From Halorubrum sp. BV1 (GTDB lineage: Archaea > Halobacteriota > Halobacteria > Halobacteriales > Haloferacaceae): a stretch of 64,000 bases of DNA. How positions within the stretch are numbered: the stretch's first letter is position 1; each line of letters opens with the position of its first letter. Where the stretch lies: assembly GCF_000746205.1 (NCBI RefSeq), contig NZ_KN050825.1, positions 365,413 to 429,412 of the forward strand, read 5' to 3'. This document shows positions 6,718-14,917 of this stretch, one piece after another. Position numbers and translations under genes: made by a program. Under the pieces are notes generated by a model that saw only the letters and a program-made list of their open reading frames with translations, was not told where the DNA came from and ran no database searches.

Positions 6718-8556
6718 ATGACCCGACCGATCAGCCGACGGCGGGCACTCGCGGGATTCGGCGCGGTCGCCGCGAGCGGCGGCTGTCTCGGTCGTTCGCG
6801 GAACCTCGCGGGACGCGGGATGGCCTCGCAGTTGACCCTCCAGATAGACGCGGTGCCCGCAGACCGGGACCCGAACGCGATCCGGATCGCGAGACACCTC
6901 GCGGAGAACCTCAAGGCGGTGGGAGTCGACGCTCGGATCAACACCCTGGATCAGACCACGCTCTGGCGGAAGGTGCTCATCAACCAGAATTTCGACGCGT
7001 ACGTGGGCCAGTTTCTCGAACCGAAGCCGTTCGACCCGGACGCGATGTACGCGCTCACGCACTCGCGGTTCGCCCCGGAGGTGGGACGGCAGAACCCCTT
7101 CGGCTTCGCCGATCTCAACGGCGTCGACACGGAACTCGAACGTCAGCGACGGGCGGAACCGGATCGACGCGAGGCGGTTGCGGACCTCCAGCGCTCGCTC
7201 ACCGAACTCCAGCCGTTCACCGTCGTGGCGTTTCCCGACCCACTCACCGCGATCCGCGAGGAGCGGTTCGACGGGTGGAACCAGCGACAGCCGCTGACGG
7301 TCACCGGCCTGTTGTCGCTCGATCACACCGGGACGACTAGTGACGCGATCGACGGCAACGGGACCGAGGCGTCGACCACGCTCCGGTTGGTGACGACGGA
7401 CAGCGGCATCACGGAGAACTGGAACCCGATCGCGGCGGAGTATCGTCGCCAGGGGACGTTCACGTCGCTCCTGTACGACCGACTCGTGTTGATCGACTCC
7501 GGCGACGTCGTCCCGTGGCTCGCGACCGACTGGGAGCGCGTCGGGCCCGAGACCGTCGAGGTCTCGCTGCGGGACGCGACCTGGCACGACGGCGAACCGC
7601 TCACCGCGGACGACGTGGCGTTCACCTATGAGTTCCTCCGCGACACGTCGATGGGGAGCATGGAGACGCCGGTGCCGACGCCGCGATTCCGCGGCAGAAG
7701 CTCGGTCGTTGAATCCGCGCTGGCGGTCGACGACCGGACCGTTCGGCTCGGCGTCGAGAACGTCAGCCGAGCGGTGATCGTCCGCGCGCTGCGCGTCCCG
7801 ATCCTGCCTACACATGTGTGGAGCGACCGCACCGACGCCGCGACTATCGCCGGCTTCGAGTTCGACTCGGAGACGACGGAGGCGCTCGTCTCGCCCAACG
7901 AGGACCCGGTGGGAAGCGGGCCGATCCGGTTTATCCAGGCGACGGCAGAGGAGTCTGCGGTCTTCGAGCGGAATCCGGATCACTTCCTCGTGCGGTCCGA
8001 GACGGGAGACGACGAGGCGTCGGCGGACGCGGCGGTCGGGATCCCCGAACGATTCCGCGGAAAGCCGGCGTTCGACCGGCTCGAAGTCGGCGTGGTTCCC
8101 TCGGACATCGCGGCGGTCCAGATGGTCGGTGACGGATTCGCCGACGCCACCGTCTCGACTCTCGGACCCGACGCGATCCCGCGTATCGGGCGTGAGGCCG
8201 ACACCCGGCTCGTGACCGGGCGTTCGGGCGCATTCTATCACGTCGGCTACAACGTGCGGCGGGCACCGCTGTCGAACCCGCGGTTTCGCGGCGTCCTCGC
8301 GTCGCTGCTCGATAAGGAAGCCCTGGTCGAGGAGGCGTTCGACGGGTACGCGGAGCCGGCGTCGTCGCCGCTCGCGGCCTCGCCTCAGTGGGTCCCCGAC
8401 GACCTGCTGTGGGACGAGCGGTCTTCGGACCCGGTTCACCCGTTCGCCGGCGACGCCGGAACCGGCTCGCTCGACGTCGAGCGAGCGCGGGATCTGCTCC
8501 GAGACGCCGGCTATCGGTTCGACGAGGAGGGGCGGCTGCTCGCGAGACAGCAATGA
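6718..8556 (+). CDS. SBP_bac_5 family solute-binding lipoprotein with permuted domain order
   Basis: The 612-residue protein has a Tat-like start (SRRRALAG) and a lipobox-like AASGGC around residue 22, so it is probably exported and lipid-anchored. Family 5 proteins bind oligopeptides, dipeptides or nickel for ABC importers. The usual N-terminal features (ENWNPIAAEYR, PWLATDWERVGPETVEVSLRDATWHDGEPLTADDVAFTYEFL) begin only near residue 235. The segment usually at the C-terminus lies first, at residues 40-200 (ARHLAENLKAVGVDARINTLDQTTLW). The protein ends just after DVERARDLLRDAGYRFDEEG, the point where a normal family member continues into that segment. This is a circular permutation. No permease or ATPase gene is adjacent. 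A TATA-like AAATATA lies about 30 bases before the ATG. Confidence 0.85.
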   Translation: MTRPISRRRALAGFGAVAASGGCLGRSRNLAGRGMASQLTLQIDAVPADRDPNAIRIARHLAENLKAVGVDARINTLDQTTLWRKVLINQNFDAYVGQFLEPKPFDPDAMYALTHSRFAPEVGRQNPFGFADLNGVDTELERQRRAEPDRREAVADLQRSLTELQPFTVVAFPDPLTAIREERFDGWNQRQPLTVTGLLSLDHTGTTSDAIDGNGTEASTTLRLVTTDSGITENWNPIAAEYRRQGTFTSLLYDRLVLIDSGDVVPWLATDWERVGPETVEVSLRDATWHDGEPLTADDVAFTYEFLRDTSMGSMETPVPTPRFRGRSSVVESALAVDDRTVRLGVENVSRAVIVRALRVPILPTHVWSDRTDAATIAGFEFDSETTEALVSPNEDPVGSGPIRFIQATAEESAVFERNPDHFLVRSETGDDEASADAAVGIPERFRGKPAFDRLEVGVVPSDIAAVQMVGDGFADATVSTLGPDAIPRIGREADTRLVTGRSGAFYHVGYNVRRAPLSNPRFRGVLASLLDKEALVEEAFDGYAEPASSPLAASPQWVPDDLLWDERSSDPVHPFAGDAGTGSLDVERARDLLRDAGYRFDEEGRLLARQQ

Positions 8557-9353
8557 GTCCGCTTTTGTCTGTCCTCCGGTCGGTCGTGTTGTGGCTCGGC
8601 GTGTCGCTTTTTGTCGCCGGGATCGCGATCGTCGGACCGAACCGGCTGTACGAGTTGTGGGGGAACGTCGTGCCGCGGCTGCGGGACGCACGACGGGAAC
8701 TCCTCGCGCTCGGCGTGGTGTTGCTCGTCAGCGCCGTCGGCCGGGGGTCCCTACAGACGGTCTCAGAGCTGTTCGGACTGCGGCTGACCGGGTTCATCTG
8801 GGCGCTCGAAGGCAACTTCGTCGCGTGGCTCCAGCAGGCGTTCGCCACTCCCGAACTGACGATGTACTTCTCGTCGGTGTACGTGTACGGGTACGCGTTC
8901 CTGCTCGCGTTCCCGTTTCTCGCGTACCTCGCGCTGCCGAAGACGGCGACGCTGCGGCGGCTGCTCGTCGCGTACGGGTGTAACTACGCGATCGGGCTCG
9001 CACTCTACACGGTCGTGTTCGCGCACGGGCCGCGGAACCTGAACGTCGGGACGTCGCTTCTGTACACCCACAACCCGGAGTTCAGCGCGCTGACGAGCGC
9101 GGTGAACGAGACGACGAACGTCTTCCCGTCGCTTCACACGTCGCTTTCGGTGACGGTCGCCGCCTTCGCCGTGCTGACGCGCGAGGAGTACCCGCTGTGG
9201 ACGCCGCTCGCCGTGTGGCTCGCCGGATCCGTGGTGATAGCGACCATGTATCTCGGCATTCACTGGCTCACCGACGTGGTCGGCGGAACCATCCTTGCCT
9301 TCGGATGCGTCTACTTCTCCCATCGGATCGTCGACCCGGATGAGACGGCGTGA
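8553..9353 (+). CDS. PAP2-superfamily membrane phosphatase/transferase
   Basis: The 266-residue protein has about six membrane segments and PAP2 motifs: NVFPSLHTSLSVTV (the PSxH motif) and MYLGIHWLTDVVGG (the HxxxD motif). The arrangement resembles the inositol phosphorylceramide synthase-like branch of PAP2 proteins, which act on lipid phosphates at the outer membrane face. The ATG at 8553 overlaps the stop of the binding-protein gene by four bases, so the two are probably translated together. The substrate cannot be deduced; lipid phosphate dephosphorylation or phospho-head-group transfer are both possible. Confidence 0.82.
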   Translation: MSPLLSVLRSVVLWLGVSLFVAGIAIVGPNRLYELWGNVVPRLRDARRELLALGVVLLVSAVGRGSLQTVSELFGLRLTGFIWALEGNFVAWLQQAFATPELTMYFSSVYVYGYAFLLAFPFLAYLALPKTATLRRLLVAYGCNYAIGLALYTVVFAHGPRNLNVGTSLLYTHNPEFSALTSAVNETTNVFPSLHTSLSVTVAAFAVLTREEYPLWTPLAVWLAGSVVIATMYLGIHWLTDVVGGTILAFGCVYFSHRIVDPDETA

Positions 9354-9424
9354 CCGTCGCTGCCGACTGCCGCTGTCGCAGGACCGTCGATTCCGCTCGT
9401 CGCTACCGCGCGAGTGCTCCCGCC

Positions 9425-10129
9425 TCAGGCACCCTCGACGAGCCGTTCGAGCTGTTCCGGCGGAACCGCACCGCGAGCGGCGTGGCCGTCAAACGCGAAC
9501 GTTGGGACGCCGGTGATTCCCCGCTCTCTCGCGGCATCGAAAAGCCCCGTCACGCGCTCGCGGAGGTCGTCGTCCCCGAGCGCGGTCTCGACCGCGTCGG
9601 CGTCGAGGCCCTCAACGTCGGCCGCGAGGTCGGCGAGAACCTCGCGGTCGCCGATGTCACGCCCGTCCTGCCAGAGCGCCTCGAAGACCGCTTCGTCGAA
9701 CGAAGGCCACGCCTCCGGCGCGGTCTCTTTCACATGGACGGAGACGACCTGCGCCGGGAGCGAGTCGACGTCGGTGGCGATCTCTTGGGCCATCTCGACG
9801 CCGTACTGCTCTTTGAGCCGCCGGACGTTCTCGCGGGCCTGCGCGTAGTAGTCCTCGTCTTTCCCGTCGTCGGCCTCGTGGTCGATCGACCCGTCGGGGT
9901 TGCGCTTGCCGGCGCGGAGGTCGAACGGGTGCCAGTCGACCGCGAGGGGTTCGGACCGCGCCTCTCGGTACTGCGCGAGAGACTGCCGACCCAGGTAACA
10001 GAACGGGCAGACGTAATCGGAGTAGACGGTGACGGAGTCGGTCGCGTCATCGACGGGATCGGCGGCGATGTCGGCCGTCCCGGAACCGTCAGCATCGGGC
10101 GCGTCGGTGGCGGAATCGGAGTTCGACAT
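9425..10129 (-). CDS. DsbA-family oxidoreductase (FrnE-like)
   Basis: The ATG at 10127-10129 gives 234 residues. After an acidic Ser/Asp/Ala-rich N-terminus of about 30 residues, the thioredoxin-fold domain begins with VTVYSDYVCPFCYLGRQSL, which holds the redox CPFC motif. Later features are AWPSFDEAVFEALWQDGRDI (helical insertion), GITGVPTFAFDG (the cis-Pro loop) and the C-terminal PPEQLERLVEGA. It has no signal peptide and is probably a cytoplasmic dithiol-disulfide isomerase or transferase of the FrnE/HCCA isomerase-like branch. It is divergent from thiD with an 85-base gap. Confidence 0.85.
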   Translation of the reverse strand: MSNSDSATDAPDADGSGTADIAADPVDDATDSVTVYSDYVCPFCYLGRQSLAQYREARSEPLAVDWHPFDLRAGKRNPDGSIDHEADDGKDEDYYAQARENVRRLKEQYGVEMAQEIATDVDSLPAQVVSVHVKETAPEAWPSFDEAVFEALWQDGRDIGDREVLADLAADVEGLDADAVETALGDDDLRERVTGLFDAARERGITGVPTFAFDGHAARGAVPPEQLERLVEGA

Positions 10130-10214
10130 ACGTCCGATTCGGCCCCGAACGCCAAAGGGCGTTCGACGGCGGCGATCGCTACGATTTAGGACAACCGGGT
10201 AATATACACCGGGT

Positions 10215-11126
10215 ATGACAGACGAGACAGCCAGCGCGTACGACCCGGTCTCGCCGCCCGTCGCGCTCACGATCGCCGGCAGTGACTCCGGCGGCGGGGC
10301 GGGAGTACAGGCCGATCTGAAGACGATGACGGCTCACGGCGTCTTCGGGACCGCCGTCGTGACGGCGACGACGGCACAGAACACGCGCGGCGTGTCAGAT
10401 GTCCACACGCTTCCGATCGAGCACGTCGACGCCCAGTACAGTGCCGTCGTCGACGACTTCGACGTCCGGGCGGTGAAGACGGGGATGCTCGCCACGGCGG
10501 AGACGGTGGAAACGGTAACCGATCGGCTCGCCGGGTTCGCGGGGCCGATCGTCGTCGATCCGGTGATGGTCGCCGCGACCGGCGACCGGCTGCTCTCTCC
10601 CGCGGCCGAGGAGGCGTACGACGACCTGATCGCCGCCGCGACGCTCGTCACGCCGAACACCGACGAGGCGGAAGTGCTCGTCGGCGGCGGGGTCGAAACA
10701 CCGGCCGACGCAGCGCGGGCCGGCCGAGAGATCGTCTCGCGCGGCGCGGACGCGGCCCTGATCAAGGGCGGACACCTCGCCGGCGACGACACCGTGACCG
10801 ACACGCTCGTTCTCGGCGAGCGCGCGGCAGCGGCGACGGAGACGAGCGAACCCGTGTCGGCCACCGAAGAGGACGGGACGACCGTCGTTCGGTTCGAGAC
10901 GCCGCGGATCGCGACCGAGGCGACACACGGATCGGGCTGCACGCTGTCGAGTGCGATCGCGGCGCGGCTCGCACGCGGTGAACCGCTGTCCTCGGCGGTC
11001 GAAGCCGCAGTCGGCGAGATGGGAGAGGCGATCCGGTGCGGCTACGACGTGGGCAAGGGACCGGGCGCGGTGAATCCGACGGTGCTCGACAGCGGGAAGT
11101 CACGCCTTCGCGACAGAGAAGAGTGA
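10215..11126 (+). CDS. thiD: Hydroxymethylpyrimidine/phosphomethylpyrimidine kinase
   Basis: The 303-residue ribokinase-fold enzyme phosphorylates HMP and HMP-P in thiamine biosynthesis. Diagnostic motifs are ALTIAGSDSGGGAGVQADLKTM at the N-terminus, QNTRGV, VKTGMLATAE, VDPVMVAATGDRLL, LVTPNTDEAE, LIKGGHL and the anion-hole/catalytic THGSGCTLSSAIAA near residue 238. Many archaeal ThiD proteins carry a C-terminal ThiN domain; this one ends shortly after VGKGPGAVNPT and lacks it. It is convergent with the ZIP transporter gene, with only 15 bases between stops. Confidence 0.93.
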   Translation: MTDETASAYDPVSPPVALTIAGSDSGGGAGVQADLKTMTAHGVFGTAVVTATTAQNTRGVSDVHTLPIEHVDAQYSAVVDDFDVRAVKTGMLATAETVETVTDRLAGFAGPIVVDPVMVAATGDRLLSPAAEEAYDDLIAAATLVTPNTDEAEVLVGGGVETPADAARAGREIVSRGADAALIKGGHLAGDDTVTDTLVLGERAAAATETSEPVSATEEDGTTVVRFETPRIATEATHGSGCTLSSAIAARLARGEPLSSAVEAAVGEMGEAIRCGYDVGKGPGAVNPTVLDSGKSRLRDREE

Positions 11127-11141
11127 GAGGGTACGGCGGAC

Positions 11142-11939
11142 TCACACGAAGTTGAGTGGCACCATAAGCGCGACGCCGAGCACGATCCCGACCGCGAGGG
11201 TGGGCTTCCCGCCTCGTGGGAGGGCCGCGCCGGTGTCGAGCGCCTCCGGGATGAACTCGGAGAGGACGAGATACACCATCGCGCCGGCGGCGAACCCGAA
11301 TCCGTAGGGAAGGAACTCGCGGGCGTACCGGACGAACGCGAACGCGAGGACCGCCCCGATAGGCTGCGGGAGGCTGGAGAACACCGCCCACCAGACCATC
11401 TTCCACTTCGAGACGCCCATCGCCCGCAGCGGGATCGAGATGGCGGTCCCCTCGGGGACGTTGTGGATCGAGATCGCGACGGTCATGAACACCGCGAGAA
11501 GCGGCACCGTGAACCCGAGCACCTGCGTCCCGCCCGCCAGTCCGAGGTCGGCGAAGGAGACGCCGACGGCGATTCCCTCGGGGAAGCTGTGGACCGTGAG
11601 TACGCCCAAGATTAACACGAGCTTCTTGAAGTCGGCCTCCTCGTACTCGCGGGGGTCGATCTCGGCGTCGAGAAGCACCTCGTGTGCGAGCACGACGAGC
11701 GCGACACCGGCGAGCACGCCGACCCCGATCTCCATCGGCGTCCCCTCGGCGAGCCCCTCCTGAACGAGTCCGAAGAGCGACGCGGCGACCATGATTCCGG
11801 AGGCGAACCCCCACAGCGCGACGTTCCCCCGGTCGCTTATCGAGTCGAAAAAGAAGAACGGCAGCGCGCCGATCCCCGTCGCAAGCGCCGTGATCAGCCC
11901 CGCGACGAAGACGAACGCGAACGCGGAGACGTCAACCAT
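11142..11939 (-). CDS. ZIP-family divalent metal transporter
   Basis: The 265-residue protein has eight predicted membrane segments and the two ZIP metal-binding motifs: HSFPEGIAVGVS in segment 4 and HNVPEGTAISIP in segment 5. ZIP proteins import zinc or related metals into the cytoplasm. A His/Asp-rich cytoplasmic loop is short (LLDAEIDPREYEEADF). A TATA-like box, TATTTATCC on the minus strand at 11967-11975, lies about 30 bases before the ATG and suggests a leaderless transcript. Confidence 0.88.
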   Translation of the reverse strand: MVDVSAFAFVFVAGLITALATGIGALPFFFFDSISDRGNVALWGFASGIMVAASLFGLVQEGLAEGTPMEIGVGVLAGVALVVLAHEVLLDAEIDPREYEEADFKKLVLILGVLTVHSFPEGIAVGVSFADLGLAGGTQVLGFTVPLLAVFMTVAISIHNVPEGTAISIPLRAMGVSKWKMVWWAVFSSLPQPIGAVLAFAFVRYAREFLPYGFGFAAGAMVYLVLSEFIPEALDTGAALPRGGKPTLAVGIVLGVALMVPLNFV

Positions 11940-12072
11940 TGTCGACCGGCAGTTCGGTACACCGACGGATAAATACGCCGAGTGCGTTCACGCGCTGGGA
12001 CTGGTGTCGCTGGGGCGTCGCCCGGGGGCAGCCGAGCGCGCGGACGATCCCCGCGAGGACGCCGAAAATCGA

Positions 12073-12792
12073 TCACCCGCTCGTCTCACCGGTGGACGCG
12101 TCGCCGCTATCGGTATCGTCGCCGTCGCTAGCACCTCCGGCACCGGCGGTGCTAGTATCTCCGCCATCGTCACCGGCGTCGCCAGCGTCGGCGATGTCGC
12201 CATCGCCGCTGCTGGTGTCACCGCCGTCGTGAGCGTTAGCGTCGGCGTCGTCAGCGTCGGCGTCGCCAGTATTAGCGTCGTCAGCACCGTTTCCGTCGGC
12301 GTCCTCGTCAGCGACGCCATCGGCGTCGACAGAGCCGTCACCCGCCGGCTCGCCAGCGGCAGGGGTGTCGGGCGTCTCAGCCGTCGTCTCCGGATCGTCC
12401 GCGCCGTCCGCCGCAGGGTCGCTCTCGGGATCCGCTACCGTTTCCCCGCCGTTCCCGTCGTCGGTGGCCGGCGGCGTCGGGACTGCCGGCGGCGGAGCGA
12501 CCCCGCCGCCGGGTGGCGATCTCGTGCGCTCGGTCGGGAGCGAGTCGTTCGCCGGCGGACCGGAGTCGGTCGCGACGGACGGGTCAGCGGCGTTGTCGCC
12601 GTCCGCGGTCCGGGTGGCGTTGGGGATGTCCGCGGCCGGTTCCGCGACGGTGAGGTTCTCTGCGGCCTCGAACGAGACGGTGACGGTGGCGGTCGAGGAG
12701 AGCGCCGCGAGAGTGTACCCGCCGCCGAACGCGACGCACCACACGAGCAGGACGGCGACTGCGGCGGCGGTGACGCCGCGCGAAGCGGGCAT
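12073..12792 (-). CDS. Acidic low-complexity membrane-anchored protein of the SipW/TasA-like locus
   Basis: The 239-residue protein starts with a hydrophobic segment (GVTAAAVAVLLVWCVAFGGGYTLAALSSTATVTVSFEAAENLTV). The rest is Asp/Gly/Ala/Thr-rich low complexity with no Cys after the signal. The motif just after the hydrophobic segment resembles the mature start of SipW-type substrates (TVTVSFEAAENLTV). It may be another, degenerate substrate of the adjacent signal peptidase. The start ATG shares one base with the upstream stop (TGATG); a GTG one codon earlier is an alternative. It is the last gene of the minus-strand cluster. The composition suggests a disordered cell-surface spacer. Confidence 0.7.
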   Translation of the reverse strand: MPASRGVTAAAVAVLLVWCVAFGGGYTLAALSSTATVTVSFEAAENLTVAEPAADIPNATRTADGDNAADPSVATDSGPPANDSLPTERTRSPPGGGVAPPPAVPTPPATDDGNGGETVADPESDPAADGADDPETTAETPDTPAAGEPAGDGSVDADGVADEDADGNGADDANTGDADADDADANAHDGGDTSSGDGDIADAGDAGDDGGDTSTAGAGGASDGDDTDSGDASTGETSG

Positions 12793-13790
12793 CACTCCAC
12801 CTCCCCCGAGCCGTCCGTCTGTGCCGTGGAGGCGGGCGTCTCGTCTGTGACCGGCGCAGAGGACTGATCGACCGTGACCGGCTCCGCAGACCGCTTGAAC
12901 AGGGACTTCGAGTCGTCCGGTCGGAGACGGTCGAGGACGCCGCTCGCCGGTACCCAGACTGCGAGCGCGCCGAGCAGGACCGTCGCCGACGCGACCGCGG
13001 CGGCGATCGACGCCGCGCTCCGGAGTTCGACCGCCGCGTAGACGGCGTAAGGCGCGAACACGGCGAGCACCGCGGCCGCGCCACCGACCGCGTCGACCGA
13101 GATCGCGCCTGTCTCGTCTGCGGTCATCGTCGAATCGTCGGTCACCATCGAATCAGCGGCCGTCTCGGCGACGTCAGCAGTCGCCGAGTCGACCGAAATC
13201 GCCGAGGCGACCGAAATCGCCGAGGCGACCGAAGTCTCCGGATCGACCGAGGCGGGTGCATCATCGGCGTCGCCGGACCGCGAGCGGACGATGCTCCACA
13301 GCTCCGACGCCACGAGCAGTCCGAACGGGAGCACGACCAGCGCGATGAACCCCGCCCGCGTGCCGGCGAACTGGATCACGTATCCGATGTACGGGATCGT
13401 CAGGACCACGACGCCGACGAGGTTCGCGCCGGGAACGAGTCCGGGATCGGGACCCTCGTTCGCGTCGCCTTTCGTCTCGAACGCGACGCCGCCGGGCGTG
13501 GAGACGACGCCGATCACCCGATGTGTCACCGGGACGTCGCTCGACCCGCGGACGAATGTTATCACGTCGTTCTCGACGACCGTGGTCGGGTCGCGTTCGG
13601 CCACGACGACGACGTCACCGGGGGCGATCGCGGGAGTCATACTTGGCGTGAGCACGACGAAGCTCTCGTCGGCACCGACGACCTCCGGAGCCGCGTACAC
13701 CGCGAAGGGTGCCACGAGGGCGATCAACACGACGATGCCGAGTACGTTCGCCGCTCGGTTCAGCCGTAGTGAGGTGGGTATGGGTGTCAT
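12792..13790 (-). CDS. ER/SipW-type signal peptidase I with C-terminal extension
   Basis: The 332-residue membrane protease has an N-terminal membrane segment (residues 12-33). The catalytic Ser50 lies in VLTPSMTPAIAPGD, His90 in VPVTHRVIGV, and a GD motif follows in FETKGDANEGPD. The Ser-His arrangement, with His replacing the bacterial Lys, is that of archaeal, ER and SipW peptidases. A membrane segment near residues 150-170 closes the core. About 160 further residues contain a Ser/Ala/Asp repeat stretch and two more hydrophobic segments, longer than a minimal SipW. The position directly after five SipW-type substrate genes suggests it processes them. The start overlaps the upstream stop. 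Confidence 0.88.
   Translation of the reverse strand: MTPIPTSLRLNRAANVLGIVVLIALVAPFAVYAAPEVVGADESFVVLTPSMTPAIAPGDVVVVAERDPTTVVENDVITFVRGSSDVPVTHRVIGVVSTPGGVAFETKGDANEGPDPGLVPGANLVGVVVLTIPYIGYVIQFAGTRAGFIALVVLPFGLLVASELWSIVRSRSGDADDAPASVDPETSVASAISVASAISVDSATADVAETAADSMVTDDSTMTADETGAISVDAVGGAAAVLAVFAPYAVYAAVELRSAASIAAAVASATVLLGALAVWVPASGVLDRLRPDDSKSLFKRSAEPVTVDQSSAPVTDETPASTAQTDGSGEVE
13190..13250 (-). repeat. Short in-frame tandem repeat in the signal peptidase linker
   Basis: An 18-base unit (GCCGAGGCGACCGAAATC-like on the plus strand) occurs about three times with small changes. It encodes ASAISV-type repeats in the linker after the protease core. The repeat keeps the reading frame, as expected for a slippage-prone spacer. 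Confidence 0.6.
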
Positions 13791-14917
13791 CAGTTCTCCT
13801 CCGAGCCGCAGAGCAGTTCACCGGCCGTCGTCGTTCCGCCGGCAATCTCGAACTCGCCGTTCTCGCCGAACCGCATCCCGACCGCGAGCGGCACCGAACA
13901 GCTCGTGTGAATCGTGACGCCGGCCGGGCGCTTCGGCCCGCCGTTGTCCGTTCCCGGACCGCTGTCGTCGACGTCGCTGTCGGCGTCGTTCCCGTCAGCG
14001 GCGTCGCTGTCACTGTCGTTGCCGTCAGCGGTCTCGCCGTCGGCGTCGACGTAGATGTTCGGCCCGATCCAGCCCGGGTCGCCGTTCGTGTGCGCGTCGG
14101 AGCCGTCGACGACGAACGTCTCGTTCGGAGCCACGTCGCCGGCGAAGACGACGGTCCCGCCCGTGCCGACGCCGCCCGCACCGCCGCCGGTGGCGGCGAC
14201 GGTCACGCGCGCGGCCTCGTCGCCGCGGTAGCGGAGCGTGAGCGATCCGATCGCGACGCCGTTCTCGTCCTCACAGGAGACGCACGCCGGACCCTCACAG
14301 CCCCGTCCGGCGAAGGGGTTCGCGCCCGTTGCGTCCGCCTCGCTGACGTGTCGGCACTGTTCGGCGTACAGGCGGAGCCGAAGCGAGGTCGCCGTCCCGG
14401 CCAGCGCGTCGGGCGCGTCGGCTGGGAGTTCCGCTGTGACCTCGACCGCGAGCGCGTCGTCGGGGTCGAGACAGCCGTCGTCGATGCGCTCGCCGGAGAC
14501 GAGGTCGGCCGCGACGGCGGCGAACTGGCGGAGTCCGCCCGTGATCGAGCGCCCGTCGACGCGGAGGCCGATCCGAAGGGCGGACGCGAGCGCGTCGTCG
14601 TCGGGGCACTCCGCCGCGAGCCAGACCCGCGCGGGATTGGTCCGGACGCCGACGCGGAACGTCTCGCTGACGCGTCCCTCGGGACCGCGGTCGATCCCCG
14701 ACACGTCGACGGCGACGCCGTCTGCGACGACGCCGCCGACCGTCAGCTCGACCGTCCCGGCCCCGAATCCGTTGTTCGCGAACGTCACGCGGTCCGAGAG
14801 GTACGCGCCGGTGCCGAGCCCGCTCGCCAGACCGACCGCACCGACGCCGCCGATCCCGGCGAGCAGGCGGCGGCGGCTCAGGCCGCTCGGCCGTCGTTTG
14901 CCGTCGTCAGGGGTCAC
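13790..14917 (-). CDS. SipW-type signal peptide protein with C-terminal surface domain
   Basis: The 375-residue secreted protein starts at GTG 14915-14917, overlapping the previous stop (GTGA). The N-terminus combines a twin-arginine-like SRRRLLAGIGG with a hydrophobic stretch ending GLGTGAYLSD, the pattern cleaved by SipW before the aromatic-x-x-Asp start. The first domain to about residue 215 is a TasA/camelysin-like beta domain with Cys pairs. A second beta domain (GVAIGSLTLRYRGDEAARVTV, GTVVFAGDVAPNETFVVDG) follows. An Asp-rich linker around residues 295-320 includes a GND/DSD repeat. The end (HTSCSVPLAVGMRFG.NGEFEIAGG) closes the second domain. It is probably a minor surface or filament component. 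Confidence 0.8.
   Translation of the reverse strand: MTPDDGKRRPSGLSRRRLLAGIGGVGAVGLASGLGTGAYLSDRVTFANNGFGAGTVELTVGGVVADGVAVDVSGIDRGPEGRVSETFRVGVRTNPARVWLAAECPDDDALASALRIGLRVDGRSITGGLRQFAAVAADLVSGERIDDGCLDPDDALAVEVTAELPADAPDALAGTATSLRLRLYAEQCRHVSEADATGANPFAGRGCEGPACVSCEDENGVAIGSLTLRYRGDEAARVTVAATGGGAGGVGTGGTVVFAGDVAPNETFVVDGSDAHTNGDPGWIGPNIYVDADGETADGNDSDSDAADGNDADSDVDDSGPGTDNGGPKRPAGVTIHTSCSVPLAVGMRFGENGEFEIAGGTTTAGELLCGSEEN

Noticed and set aside
5914..8691. 925-residue open frame on the minus strand
   Set aside because: Arg/Ser/Pro-rich antisense shadow of a membrane protein and the binding-protein gene; long stop-free antisense frames are common in GC-rich DNA.
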